Shown: piece by piece, positions 12,577 to 24,602 of the stretch
Numbering within the stretch: position 1 is the stretch's first letter
How the letters are laid out: every line of letters starts with the position of its first letter
NCBI GenBank assembly: GCA_016800925.1
Contig: JABCPU010000045.1
Span: 62,001 to 126,000, forward strand
Direction: 5' to 3'
Length of the DNA: 64,000 nucleotides
DNA from: Suillus spraguei
Lineage: Eukaryota; Basidiomycota; Agaricomycetes; Boletales; Suillaceae
Position numbers and translations under genes: made by a program
The notes under the pieces: generated by a model
Database searches by the model: none
What the model was told of the DNA's origin: nothing
The model's input: the letters and a program-made list of their open reading frames with translations, nothing else

Positions 12577-14236
12577 AATGGTGTTAGGCAGGAATGTGAG
12601 ACGTGCATTAGCAAACACGAATGTGCCAATATTATATAGTTACAGTATTTGATGTCCCAATTTGAACTTGCTTTATGCAAACGTTTAGCAAGTTGGAAGG
12701 CCGAGGTGATAGCTATGCGTATATGTAGCAAAGCGTACGAAGCAAATTCGAAAATAAATGCAAGCAAACAGTGAACCAACTATACAAATATTTCATATTT
12801 ATTGATAGCATGCGCCAACATCAGCCAAGGAGTCGAACAGAAATACAACCTATAGGCCTCAAGGCCTCACCCGTAACTCCAATACAATAGATTTCATGAG
12901 TCGCCCATATATATTAAGTTCACAAGTGAGCGTGGCAGATCGTGGTGATAATTTCCTCGACTTTTCTTCATTATGTAAGTACTTTAATTAATTCTGTAAT
13001 TTTATTCTGTAGGCGTTGAACGTGAACTCCCTTGCATCTGATCAAGCGCAGAACCCATTGGATCAAATCAATAATCATACCGACATCTATCGCTTGTCCT
13101 GGTCGTTGTTGCTGATGCAGCCTGAGGCTCTGAGCAACTTGAACATCTTTTCCAGCACAGGTCAGTCTGGTACGTCGACCAGTTTTCTGGCCCTCCGCTT
13201 CTTTTCATATGACTGGGTCCTAGAGTGGTCGTAATTTGATGTATACTTCTCTGCCGATAGAGCAATACCTCTCACGTTGTAGCAAACCATGTCCGCCGAG
13301 AGTCTCAATACATACTGGGATTCTATAACTCGGCCTTCTCCTCGATTTGACCCTTGAATTCTGTGCCTCCAATTTTTCGCCTTCCGGGTGGTTGCCTTAT
13401 CATGCTACACGTGTAACATCTTTTGAATTGATTACCGGGCGCCTGGCGCAATGCAGGACAATTGATTACCGATGTGAGTTTGCCACATCATGTTCGTCAG
13501 ACTCTCCAGGCATACCCGGGCCAGTGTGATATGCTTCTAGTTCTTCTCGCACAACCGTCATGATGATAATTCTCTGCAGGCCAAAGCGCTCGCTACAGAG
13601 TTTTCTTCTATTAGCCCAGACTGCATACTTCTTCTTCTGCTCGATGACTAGGCTCAAGACCAGCCTGGCTTATATGAGACGTGCGTCAGACTGGTCATGA
13701 GTCTACTGGACGTTTTTGTACACACCAACACCACTGCTACCATAATCCTGTTGCATGCCGTATGTAACCCTCGTTATCGCACGTTCTTTGCCGCATTCCC
13801 TTATGTTCCGGGCATCTCCAGACCGGCCAGGCCTGGCCTGGCGTGAATAGATGCGGCTGCTCATTGCAAGTCGTTTATATGCTGTAGAGTTCGGCATACG
13901 ACATACAAGAATAAAGCACTATAGTACAAAGAGCCTACGCCCAAGGAACCCTTAAATGGAGAAAAACTACCCATCCAGGGTTACTAATAGCTTTAAGCTG
14001 ATTGATCATTTTGCAACTATAGATTTTCAAAAGTTCGGATCTATCGTTAATCATACCGTCCCAATAAAGTTAATACTATGTAGGCGTAGTAAGTCCTGAG
14101 GATGCCTCATTTCTCATCGCCGTCATGTCCATCATGATTCTCCGGACGTGAGCGTAGCGAATAGAACCTATACACATGGTCAATACATATCACTGAGCAA
14201 CACCGGAGATGATATTACTACGGTCACAGTCCCCCT
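12577..14236. other. long intergenic region, no supported gene
   Basis: About 1.65 kb between an SDR start and a GH16 stop. Short open frames occur on both strands, for example minus 13,466-13,657 and plus 13,016-13,234, but none shows a known domain or convincing splice pairs. Confidence 0.45.
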
Positions 14237-15952
14237 TCAGGCAAGTGTAAAGAAAGCACTGCTGACAAGTCCGACAACAACGAGCACCGTCGTAGTCATC
14301 CAAAAGCCACCTTGTGGGAGGCCCACAGACGAGCCACTTGATGATGATGAGCCCGAGGACGAACCAGAAGCAGTAGCAGATGGAGATACGCCAGTAGTGG
14401 AAGATACGACAGTGTTGGTGCCTTCCGTACTGAAAACCCTCACAGAGGCGACTTCAAAGTAGGCATTATCATAGTCGGTACCATTGCCCATGACCCAGTT
14501 GTTGTAGCAAATCCCTGAGCACATGTAGCACCGTCGGCTGTGAAATTGTCTTAGCATTCTGCAACGCCCATTGCTCGCAAAGTCTGCTCACCCCAGTCTA
14601 TCCATTACGAACCATTAACACGAGTTGAACGTTAGCTCAGTCATCGAGCAGATATATGACTGACGTACCTCCGCAGAGGGTGATATCGAAAATCAATTTC
14701 TGGGGCTGGAAGAACTCTGTGATGTTGCAACCCGTAGAGGGCCAGTTGGCAACAGGAGTTCCAAAGGTCGAGGTATCGATCGTACTGTCGTTGTTCGACA
14801 ACGAGCTAGGTATTTCAGACCTCTGAAAAATTGGTTCAGTACTTGGCAATGCCTATCATTCGTACATTAACTCACCGAGAAGAACCAAATGCTGAATGAC
14901 ACAAAGAGTTGAGTGATGGGGTCTAACAGAGATCAAAAAGCGATTATTGTACTTTATACCAGTAGAAGCCATCTCGGTTACAAAAGCTCCTCCACCACTG
15001 CTCGCAAAACCAGCGCCGTAGGAATTAGTCGATGGGTCTGTAACAATGCAACCTTGGTCCTCATTTGAGGCATACGAACAATTTGTGCTGGTAACCAGAG
15101 TTGAAGTTTGATTTTGGGAGACCGCCGTGCATCCCTGTAAAAATAACAAGCTAGTGTTAAAGGATGAGCAATCCAGAACAGCACCAGTTCACGAACAGTT
15201 TCAGTGTGCAGGGACATCTGGTTTTGGGTATTGGTATTGATGCCTTCAAATGTATCGATTTCGCCACCCTGTGGCCAGAGAGCTGCTTGACTAACATGAT
15301 TCGTCAGCTTTCAAGTAGCATGTAAAGAATGCGATGCTCTCTCTCGAGTAACTCACCTCCACCACGCCGGCCACACGGAGCACTAAATCAGAGACAAATT
15401 TTAGCACGCTAGCATCTTGGCACAAACTTAGTGTACGCACACCATAAGGCGTATGATATATATCAGCTATCCACAAGCTTCCCACTCCGAAAGAGTCGTT
15501 GGATGTAATTCTGACAGAGTTGCGTTTGTTGTCATAAACCACCTGATGGAAGCTGTTAGTAAAAACGAGATATCTTACAGAACGACTTACAGTAGAAGTG
15601 TTGTCTACTTTGATGATGCATGGTCCGTTGAAGTATCTAAGTAAGCCAATTGATATGCGGTTGCATTCTGAGCCGAAACATAACTACCGTGAAAATGTTA
15701 GATCACAAATGCAAAAAGGACACTTGTACTCACACAACATCTCCGTTGGTCAAATTGTCGTCTGAAAAAAGTGAGCTTGAGACATGATAAATTCGAAATA
15801 AAGTACGAACAGTAATTGTAAAAAGTCCAGTCGTCAAAGAAGGTAGAACCATAGTACTCTTTAACCATAGAGTACGTCGTGGCCGTCACTGGCACGACGG
15901 AGAAGGCCAAACAAGCCAGCGCCGTCGCCATAATGGAATGAATAGACAGCAT
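14237..15952 (-). CDS. GH16 endo-beta-glucanase (laminarinase-like), secreted, probably membrane or GPI anchored
   Basis: Glycoside hydrolase family 16 enzyme acting on beta-1,3(1,4)-glucans, probably in cell-wall remodelling. The ATG at 15,952 starts a signal peptide (MLSIHSIMATALACLAFSV...), cleaved near VTATTYS. Small exons follow: TFFDDWTFYN, the NDSFGVGSLWIADIYHTPYG region, and SVWPAWW spliced to SQAALWPQGGEIDTFEG near 15,260. In that motif E-I-D-x-F-E holds the nucleophile and acid/base glutamates. Then come QNQMSLHTET, GCTAVSQNQT, and the distal segments STGCNITEFFQPQKLIFDIT and GNWVMGNGTDYDNAYFEVAS. The C-terminus is a Ser-rich linker (SGSSSGSSSSSGSS) and a hydrophobic end (TTTVLVVVGLVSSAFFTLA), consistent with GPI-anchor attachment or a single membrane segment. 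At least eight short introns; the exact exon borders are approximate. Confidence 0.9.
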
Positions 15953-16468
15953 GATACTCCGGGTAACTAGTAGAGGGCAAATTTTTGTGACGCCGTTTAC
16001 GGGAGATCATAATAAATAGCACGAATCAGGCCCACAACTGCGGCGCGACTTCATCGCACCACTAATCGGAGAACCACGAGGTTCTGAATTTTGGGGCAGA
16101 TTTTAAAATACTACAGCTTACGTGGGGCCTGCTGCTATGTACGGCAATCATCTTTCGGATCTGACTAAATGCAAGGTGCATAGTTAGATTCCTGGACGTT
16201 GGAGTCGAATCAACAAAGTCATGTAATAAAAGAAAACAGCCATGCTCATCGTTGATAACAGCGAGCAACTAGCGATACATTCGTAACGCGCCGGAGCTGG
16301 ATTCCATGACAATGCACAAAGACCTTCTGAAGTTTTGGGAAAACCTTTGTGCTAATTATGTGAGGAACGAATATCATTGGCTGACTCGGCTGCCAGTGAA
16401 CATAACCCTAATCGGGTTATACGTTTCTTGATCTTTTTGTTCCTGGGTCGCAACCTACGAACGTGTTC
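15953..16468. promoter_or_regulatory. divergent intergenic region between GH16 and RPC9
   Basis: About 515 bases separate the start codons of the GH16 gene (minus) and RPC9 (plus), so both promoters must lie here. No specific element was identified. Confidence 0.45.
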
Positions 16469-17197
16469 ATGGAGGTATCGTGATGGTCCTCTATGCTTCG
16501 TGGGCTTCATTATGTATCAAACAGGTTGTAAATGCCCGTTCGGCACTCTTATCAAACTTCGAGGTCCTGAACCTCCTTCGCGAGCTAGATGCGGAGCACA
16601 TCGCCCGCACAAAAACTGCCATCCGCGTCAAAAAGGAAGAAGAGGCTGCGGGAAAGAACTCCCATGACACTCAAACTGAAGAGATAAGCGAAAACCTTCG
16701 CACAGTCGAGCTGGAAGCTATTCAATATCTATCTGCGGACTACCAGCCAACCCTCCACCAATCAGACGCGGGCGTCACCCAGCTCGTGCGTGGTCTTCAG
16801 CCGTTCGAATTGTCGAAAGCAGAAAAGCTTCAGATAGTCAACTTGGCACCGACTGAGCCAGTCGAGCTATATGTTGTATGTGCGGCTCTGCTTATCCATC
16901 GTGCCAAAATGACTGAACGCCGCCATTCAGATCGTTGAGGAACTCGAAGATCGATTCGGGAACCGGATGAATGACCTTCTTACTGCAGTATCCAAGTCAT
17001 TACACGAAAGCGCCCCTGGACGTTTGAATGGGACTATAGCTGCACCCGAAGACAAACAGACGCGTGGTGAAGCTGCAGTGGAGGTCTACGAAGAGGCAGA
17101 TCAAGAGACTTGGGAATATGATGCAAACACAATGGAGTTTGATGATATGGGAGAGGGAGCAGGCGTCGAAGGCGACCTTGACATTGATGATGATTGA
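16469..17197 (+). CDS. RPC17: RNA polymerase III subunit RPC9/Rpc17 (RPB4-like, CRCP family)
   Basis: Stalk subunit of RNA polymerase III, partner of Rpc25 and needed for initiation. The first exon is only two codons: ATG GAG at 16,469-16,474, then a 50-nt intron (16,475-16,524). Exon 2 reads VVNARSALLSNFEVLNLLRE, then LDAEHIARTKTAIRVKKEEE, then ENLRTVELEAIQYLSADYQP, and the HRDC-like core LSKAEKLQIVNLAPTEPVEL. A second intron begins after LYV near 16,877 and exon 3 opens with IVEELEDRFGNRMNDLL. The protein ends in a very acidic tail (DMGEGAGVEGDLDIDDD), as in relatives. Family order of motifs and total length (about 200 residues) match. The two-codon first exon was chosen because it alone gives the conserved ME-VVNARSALL start. 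Confidence 0.93.
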
Positions 17198-17643
17198 GGA
17201 TGGTGTGGTTCAAGGGATGCATGTACGTACCAAGTATAGCTTGAGCCTGTACTAAGGTTATCTTCAGGCCGCTGTCGTGAAGTGACGGACGCCCCTCCTC
17301 AACTAAAAGGTGTTTCTATGACAGCTTTTGGATGCGCATCAGATCTAGCTGTCGTGAAGGTTAAGGGGAAATACCTTCGTGATGCAAAGTACATCAATGT
17401 CGCTCAGCTTCATCGATTTTTAACATGGGGTAGTATTTCTACTGTACTTCGCGTCCGAATCAGGTGTAATGAATAAAAAGTCAAAACGTTCACCAAGGCA
17501 ACTATTTAAAGTGAATGAATAGCTAAAGGAAAAAATGCAACTATGGGTATCTACTATTCGCATCTGCAATCCATTAACAGTATCTGCAGCAAAAAAAACA
17601 GCAAGGTTTACATGTGTAATACTTCCTGACATCAGCGAAGAAA
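17198..17643. other. convergent 3' intergenic region
   Basis: About 445 bases between the stop codons of RPC9 (plus) and the next SDR (minus). It presumably holds both 3' UTRs. A 64-codon plus-strand frame (17,282-17,476) has no recognisable content. Confidence 0.45.
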
Positions 17644-18959
17644 TCAAATACCCTTGACTTGCTCTTCAAGCCATTCCCACAGAGCCTCGCCCACCTTGGG
17701 GTCCCGAGCATCCGGGCGAGTTGGACCAACCCTAGCCCAAGGAACGAGATACTACATAAGAGAGCGAGGAGTATCAGCGTCTCTTTACAAATGTCACTCG
17801 ATAGATAAATCACCTTGCCGTTCAACTCTACAGCTTCTGGAACAGTTCCAGCATAGAGTTGGGTTAGTGCTCCATATTCAACGTCATAGATGAACAAATT
17901 CTACATCATACTATCAGTATTTAGCTACCAGCTGCATGTAGGACATTTACGAACCATAACACTACGTAGAAAGGACGGGATGTGACGCATCAGGTCTGTT
18001 CTGATGTTGCCTGGGTTCAGAGGTATCGAAACGATGCCCTCTGAGCTGTAGCGCCTTGCGAGTTCGAATGCTTGTACAACGTTGCCCTGTTGGCGAGTCG
18101 GCAGAAGCTAACGCAAGTTAACATGGTCAACTTACAGTTTTGCTCTGCCCATAAAGTTGAGTAGTAGACATCTTCTTGCGGGCAGGACTATCTTTGAACG
18201 TAGAAAAGGTGAGACCTTGAAGGGCGTGTGCCGAGGACGAAGTTGTAATAACACGAGCTTTGCCATCAGGCGCAGATTTTGCGGTAGCAATGAGGGTGGG
18301 CAATAGCAGCTTGGTGAAGTAAAAGTGCCCTGCAAACAAATTAGAGTCTTGTGGCAGAAGTGTAACCGTCATACCAAGGACATTTGTTCCGAATTGAAGA
18401 TCATATCCGTCCGCAGTCAACCAGTCTGTTGGAGGGAACATGACCCCCCTTATGCACCAAGATGAGTATATACAACCCACAGCATTCAGTGCATGTTGTA
18501 CACTCACGCATTATTGAACAGGACGTCCAACGTAGTCTCTTTGCTGTCCAAAAGAAGTCCCTCTAATGTTGCAAATCAACAGAAGAGACGAACCTGAGGT
18601 ATTCTTCCACGGAAGATTTCACAGACTTCAAGTCTGCGAGATCCAATTTCAGAAAGAAGGCCTCCTTCCCAGTGCTGTTTTTCAGATCCTTGATGGCTAC
18701 CTCTGCCTTCTCTTGGCTTCTGGCAGCTATATATACTTTGGCATTGTGGGCCAGCAAGACCTTTCACTCTACGGTCAGTAGCATGAAGCATCTAGTGCTC
18801 CTCGCAACTTACCTTCGCTGTCTCTTTACCAATCCCAGTATTAGCCCCAGTAACGATAATGACCTTCCCCGTCAAGTCGGGGATGTCGTCGACGCGAAAA
18901 TTCGATTTGGGAGGGAATGCTTGACCCAGTAGAGACAGGTGAGACTGGTAATTTCCCAT
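17644..18959 (-). CDS. retinol-dehydrogenase-like short-chain dehydrogenase
   Basis: SDR of the retinol dehydrogenase/WWOX-like group; natural substrate unknown. ATG at 18,959 ([10 protein letters not shown]). Exon 1 carries [20 protein letters not shown], the cofactor motif. Then come [40 protein letters not shown], and [20 protein letters not shown] with the NNAG motif near 18,440. Then [32 protein letters not shown] (catalytic Ser) and [11 protein letters not shown] (Tyr-x3-Lys) near 18,140. The last exons contain [18 protein letters not shown] and [20 protein letters not shown], then [18 protein letters not shown], ending WLEEQVKGI at 17,644. Six or more introns of about 50 nt, all GT-AG. 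Length of about 320 residues is usual. Confidence 0.9.
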
Positions 18960-20072
18960 GGCAGTCGCAGAAGGTGTTCAAAGGGGTACCCGTAACGACA
19001 GCCAAGTACTTATAGTCGTGGTCTGTGTGAAAACTTCCACGCTGGTAAGACCGTGGCACTGTAGGTCATAATTCGAAATTCACTCACCATGCAAGGTCAG
19101 TCTTGGAGCTTGAAGCTTGAAGCGTAACCAGTTCAGCCGTTACAACTGCTTACTAATCTGCTCAGTATGCGCATGTTCCAAACCCGTCGACCAGAGCTTG
19201 TTTTGTGAGTACTTCGATCACGGATAGATCCGCACGGCCTATCTTAAAATATTGGTCTTAACCAAGTGGTTGTCGCAATGGAGAAGACATCTGTTACTAT
19301 TGGAAAGTAATCAGAAGGTCTGTCTTCGGACACTCGCTCATGGGCAGATTCTTAATGGTCAATAACAATGAATCCACCGGGTCTCGCGAGGATATCGCAA
19401 TGTTAGAACCATGTATTACCACCCTCCGCCATATTATAATGTACATGCCACCTTAGGGAGTCGGCGATTGGTATTGCGATGTACGAACTAATATTAGCTG
19501 AAGCGCCAAACAAAGTCAGACCCAAAACGCCTTTCTGAGCAACACCAAGACTCACAGTTCAAAGCGCCTGGGTCCGACGGCAATACACCATTTCGATGAA
19601 CATCGGTGGCATATACGTGGCCAGGCGTGGGTGTAGATGAGCTGTCATTCAAGACGCCACCTTCAGCAGCCGCATCCTTCGCGTGATTATCTCCATCAGT
19701 GGAAGGTGCACCTGCAAGACATTAGCCCCCCAGCGACCCAGACTGTTTGAAAGCCACGACGTCAAAATCACAAGTGGTTACTTCAAGGTCTGTAAAGAAA
19801 GATGGAATGGTGAGCAGTGTCAAATTCGCACGCCGCGACTTTGCACCAAGCTTTCTGTTTATGAAGAACTATCAGTGATTGACAAACTTGTTCTTTGTAC
19901 TGAGACCCATAATTATGCATGCTACCGCCGGACGACTATCGAGCATTGGTGAGATGTCGGGTACCTTCAAGACGCAGTGTGGTGGTTATGTACATTTAAC
20001 AAGGATAGCAGAGTGAGGTCGTCGTGGCGGGACACGTGGAGTGTCAGCAGAACGTAGACTAGATCTGATAAA
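18960..20072. other. intergenic region left of the WD40 array
   Basis: About 1.1 kb. No gene was recognised. A minus-strand open stretch near 19,560-19,715, preceded by an AG that could be a splice acceptor, could be an exon (GAPSTDGDNHAKDAAAEGG), but no partner exon was found. The region holds the SDR promoter at its left end. Confidence 0.4.
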
Positions 20073-20366
20073 TTGCAACCAGTGGTTATCACAAACGAGG
20101 CTTGGGCGCTTCAGCTGCACAGAATATGGTATAAACTGGGAAGTGAACACGAGGATAACACCTGTAAAACGTACCAGCTTAAGCTTCCGGTGCACCTTTG
20201 ACCCAAACACCTCTTGTTTCCTTGTACCAGTACGTCGGCTGAGAAAAAAATTGTAAGTGATTTTGGACTTTGTTAGACGAAGACCGAGTGTATAGCAATT
20301 GCTTATGTCTTCACCGGCGCAGGAGACATCGACGATAACGCCCCGCTAGAGATTTGAAGGGCACGG
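20073..20366 (+). pseudogene. vestigial WD40-module copy ('unit 0'): promoter and first codons only
   Basis: This stretch repeats the 5' flank seen before every WD40 gene in the array: the GCGCTTCAGCTGCACAG block, the TTCCGGTGCACCTTTGACC-like block and the GTAAGTGATTTTGGACTTTG-like block. It then has an ATG at 20,305 and about 20 codons matching the WD40 N-terminus (MSSPAQETSTITPR, then TAG where relatives have CAG, then RFEGH). It is cut off at about 20,366, where a second promoter copy starts (20,367-20,678). It is a remnant of another, now lost, array member. Confidence 0.7.
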
Positions 20367-20678
20367 GCGCTTGAGTTGCACAGCCTATGCTAGAAGCTGT
20401 GATGTTAACATGGGGATAACATATGTGATAACGTACCAGCTCAAACTTCCAGTGCACTTTTGACCTAAGCATCTTTCTGTCTTGGTGCCAATATACCGTT
20501 CCCACGATGCACGGACGAAAAATCGGATGGATCGTCTTGGAACGGCTCTTGGATCGAGCGTGAATCGCCAACTCTGACTCCCTTCTATTGAGAGCAGCTG
20601 AGGAACATATTGTTGTAAGTGATGATTTTGGACTTCATTGAATGAAAGCTGAAACGGAATTGCGCCAAGTAGTTGATT
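20367..20678 (+). promoter_or_regulatory. 5' flank of WD-1 with putative 5'-UTR intron
   Basis: Second copy of the conserved WD40-module upstream region. It includes GTAAGTGATGATTTTGGAC at about 20,615, which looks like a 5' splice site of a UTR intron, with AG just before the ATG region at 20,679. Confidence 0.5.
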
Positions 20679-20795
20679 ATGTCTTTACCCATCGTTGCAA
20701 CGCAGGAGAAATCAGCAATAACGCCACGTCAGTAATTTGAGGGACACGCCGATCATGTTCATTGTGTCATAGATCTACCAGGCAGACAACGGATA

Positions 20796-22395
20796 ATGAC
20801 TTGTTCAGGCGATGGCTCATTGCGGGTATGGAACTTGAAGACTGGAAAACAGATAGGAGACGACTGGAGGGATGGAGACAGTCCAGTGTGGACCATAGGG
20901 TTGTCTCCCGATGGGAAGAAAGTGATTAGCGGGAGTGAGGATGGTGGATTAAGGTTGTGGGATATGGACACAGCCAAGGTCATTGCGAAATGGATGGGAC
21001 ATACAAAGGGAGTGAGGCCCGTCTGTTGGAGTCGAGATGGTGAGCGAGTCTTGAGCGGATCTCACGATGGGACCGCAAGACAATGGGATGTAGAGAACGA
21101 AGAGACTATCCTCGCACCAATCAAGACAGGGCACGAATGGATATTCGCAGCCGTCTACTCGCCAGACATGACTGTGTTTGCAACTGGTGGAGCCGAACAG
21201 CTTTCGAATCTCACCAAAGATGACAAGTCCTCAATCAGAATTTGGGATACAAGGACCGGCGAGCTTGTCGCAACTCTGAAAGGACACACACATTGGGTGT
21301 GGTGCCTGGCTTGGACCCCAAATGGAAAAACGCTTATCTCCGGGTCATATGATCACTCTATTAGGACATGGAATACAACAACTTGGAAACAAATCGCATT
21401 GCTCGATGAGCACACTACCAGTGTTAGCTCCATTGCAATATCTCCAAATGGCCGCATCCTCGCAAGCGCATCTTCGGACAAGACAGCGCGATTATGGAAC
21501 CTCGACAACAATCAGCCCATCAATTTACCCCTCCACCATGCAAGTTTCGTGGAATCTGTGTCGTTTGTAGCAGATGGAAAGCTACTGGCCACTGGCTGCG
21601 ACGACGACAATACATACACTTGGGATGTTTCTGCAATAGTAAAAGAAGCTGGTCTTGGCGAACTCCTGTTGGACCAGCATGACAAGTCAATAGTCACTGT
21701 ACGTGACACTTTTATCACAAATCTCATGGCATTCAAACATTTTCCAGGCCTATGCTACACGACGTCCAGTCCGTCAGTCAATCAAAGTCTCTAGTCGTGT
21801 ACCACAAGGGTTCTTCGATGGCATACCACCTCGTGCTCACGTATGTTGTTCATGTCTCGTCTAAATTGTATTGTTTTTCCTGACCTTGATATTCTAAGTC
21901 TTCGGCGCAACTCGATCCCCACAATACACCATCACCCCGCATTTTTCAGTGGGTTCGAAATATTTTCTCCGCTGGTTCCGGTAGTGCAAAGATTGAGCTG
22001 CGCGAGCATCACTCAGCTGTCATCGACGTCCCACATTGCCAGGCCAAACGTGTATGTCATTTTCGTCCTTCTCGAATATTCGAATCCTATCTCATACCAC
22101 ACAGAGGAACGCATGCGCAAGAGAAAAACGGAGGCCAAAAATCCCATTGAAACCGAAGAAACCTGCTGCAAGTACCTCACGCCCTCCTAATAGTAATGCC
22201 ACACAATCCAGCAGCGCAGCGCAGCCTCAGTCCTCTCAGCAACCATCCTCCGCTGCACCTACCCCTGTTCCTACTCCCCAAGCTACGACTTCACACACCA
22301 ATCCTCGTGTGACCATAAACAATGCTGGACGCTGGACTCGCTTCTGGCTGTTTTTCTGTTGTACTTCTCCCCAGTATAACCACGATCAAAATTGA
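20796..22395 (+). CDS. WD-1: WD40 beta-propeller protein with WTRFWLFFCC tail (N-terminal nonsense codon)
   Basis: First WD40 copy. The family start codon is at 20,679, but codon 19 is TAA at 20,733 (relatives have AAA), so I give the first later in-frame ATG at 20,796. From there the frame is open: SLRVWNLKTGKQIG, WTIGLSPDGKKVISGSEDGG, LRLWDMDTAKVIAKWMGHTK, SGSHDGTARQWDVENEETI, then further blades to YTWDVSAIVKEAGLGELLL. Three introns follow, joining ATRRPVRQSIKVSSRVPQGF, the RIFQWVRNIFSAG...VIDVPHCQAKR exon, and the last exon RNACAREKRRPKIPLKPKK to the tail AGRWTRFWLFFCCTSPQYNH. Reinitiation would lose most of blade 1, so this copy may be non-functional. The role of the family is unknown; propellers usually bind proteins. 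Confidence 0.7.
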
Positions 22396-22625
22396 CATAT
22401 CCCGTCCGCTTTAATATCGTTTATGAGGTTCTCTCCCTCGACTGCGTGCTAAAATGGAGACATAGAGTCGTTTATTCCACACTTTACATACCATGGTTGT
22501 TTCTAATCTTTTGTCGTTGCGAACATGTAAGGCTCCCCTCATCAGGAAAGGTCACCAAACACGGTACTGGTGAAATGGAAAGACTTCCATTTGCATACAG
22601 TAGAAATGATACAGATGTAGATTAG

Positions 22626-23143
22626 CTGCGGTCACATCTAGTCCAACAATGTGGATAGCGATTCGGTTCAACTCCGACACCGTTCCACGCTGTACCCTTC
22701 CCAAACCTGATGGCAAGTCAGCAAATGAGTATACTGAGTCGATAGAAATACTTGCATACAAGCTGCCAATGCTCCTCAATACGCCTCAAAAGCGCGACCT
22801 TCTTTCCCACCTCAGTACATACAGGCAGAGTCAATCGGATCTTCGCGAGATCCCTTTTCACGCTCAGTACTCGTCCACCAGTCGATATAGAACCAATATT
22901 AACCAGAAAGAGCTCCTTCTTGGCGAGTTTTGAGACTGTGATTTGTTTCTTGTCCTCTGGGCGAACGCCTGGCAAGTGACGGAAAGAAAAACTGATTTCA
23001 AGCTCTAGATTCTTTTTAGAATGTAATAGCATAACAAAAACAAGGATGCTCGCCGGTGTAGACGCTCAGTTACCGATCGCAAGCAACACTTGGCCGATGA
23101 GACGATCTGCCCTGTATAGCATAGGATCAATCTTGGCCCGGTT
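22626..23143 (-). pseudogene. eIF2-gamma pseudogene A (C-terminal part)
   Basis: Decayed copy of GCD11 convergent to WD-1. The minus strand shows VQRGTVSELN (last exon, stop lost), then [20 protein letters not shown] and [10 protein letters not shown] with introns still visible, then KIDPMLYRADRLIGQVL up to 23,143. There the homology stops abruptly and the WD40-module upstream region begins. The G domain and N-terminus are absent. Confidence 0.85.
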
Positions 23144-23369
23144 GACGAAAGGCGATTGGAACTGACGGAATGTGTCTTGGCGCTTCAGCTGCACAGCCAA
23201 TGCTAGAAGCTGTGAAGCGTACCACGTCAAACTTCCAGTGCACCTTGACCTATACGTTTATTGTGTCTTGGTGTCAACAGGTCGAGGCCTGCTGAGAAAT
23301 ATATCGTCGTAAGTGATGATTTTGGACTTGTACATGAAAGCTGGAATGACCTACACACAGTAATTGATC

Positions 23370-23857
23370 GTGTCTTTACCCATCGTTGCGACGCAGGAGA
23401 AATTGACGATAGCACCGCGCCAGAAGTTTGAGGGACACAGCAATTAGGTCTATGGTGCCGTACACCTGCCAGGTGGATAATGACTTTTTCAGCGGACGGC
23501 TCGCTGCGTGTATGGAACATGGAGAGTGGGAAACAGGAAGGTGGTGACTGGCGGGACGGAGACACAGAAGTGTGGACCATAGCGTTGTCTCCGGATGGGA
23601 AGAAAGCGGTTAGCGGGAGTGGGGATGGTGGAATGAGGTTGTGGGACATTGACACAGCCAAGGTCATCGCGAAACGGGTGGGACATACAAAGGGAGTGAG
23701 GTCTTTCTGCTGGAGTCGAGATGGTCAGCGAGTCTTGAGCGGATCTTACGATGGGACTGCAAGACAATGGGATATAGAGAGCGGAGAGACAATCCTCGCA
23801 TCAATCAAGACTGGGCACGAATGGTATGTAGGAGACCGTCTGCGATTGGAACAATGA
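23370..23857 (+). pseudogene. WD-2, 5' fragment of a split WD40 gene
   Basis: N-terminal blades 1-3 of a second WD40 copy. The family ATG is GTG at 23,370, an in-frame TAG follows near 23,434, and a short deletion in the PGGQRIMT region shifts frame. Downstream the frame reads SLRVWNMESGKQEGGDWRDG, then RLWDIDTAKVIAKRVGHTKG and GTARQWDIESGETILASIKT. At about 23,836, after GHEW, the homology ends and unrelated DNA begins; the 3' half lies 5.5 kb away at 29,318-30,262. A clear pseudogene. Confidence 0.85.
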
Positions 23858-24239
23858 ATGATGAAGTGTGAACAAAACAGCTACATGACGGTGACTCGGA
23901 CTCATGGCTCACATCCCTATAGAACTTGGTCTAGGACAACTCTCAGTGGGAGTAAAGACAATGCTAAATTGATTGTACCTAGGACGACTCCAGAATACGA
24001 GTCAGCTAGGCTAAGTATAACGGACGAGACAAGACATACCTCGGCAGGTGTAAAGACAACGCTGACTCGGTAGATGACGATGAGGGCCTTTTTAAGCAAC
24101 AAATATCGGGAGGAACAAGAAGGCAACAAGAAGGCAACAAAGTGCCGGTGACAAGATGAACGTGCATGTGCAGTGCAGTCTTCAATCTCATGCCAGTGAC
24201 CTGGAAGCCGGAGGTCCACTTTGCGTCTGTATCTGCACT

Positions 24240-24360
24240 AGGGTTCGGGATAAAACTGCTTGCTTATTAGCAGCTTGCTAATTAGCGTGTTATTAACTAG
24301 CTAATAACTTGCTAATAACTCGTGCCAAAAATCACATGGCTAATAGTGCTAATAACCCTC
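24240..24360. repeat. AT-rich cluster of short GCTAATAA-type repeats
   Basis: Variants of TTGCTAATAAC and GCTAATTAGC recur about eight times in 120 bases in both orientations, ahead of the protease gene. It could be a sub-terminal repeat region of the transposon that brought the protease; this is inference. Confidence 0.45.
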
Positions 24361-24602
24361 TATATGGCTGCCCGTGCCTCAGATATCCATGTATACACCA
24401 CCTCAGAAGATCAGGTCAGGAATATCATCGTGAGACTTGAGTTGACCCACCAGCTAGCTTCTACTGACATATTATCGACTAGTTACCATACTATGTAGCA
24501 ACCATACGATGTTTTAAAATTTTACAGCAATCAGTGTAAGGGCCTGAGCCCTCACCTGTGCATTGCACCTTTGACTCACCAAACCCAGTGCCCACATGAG
24601 GG

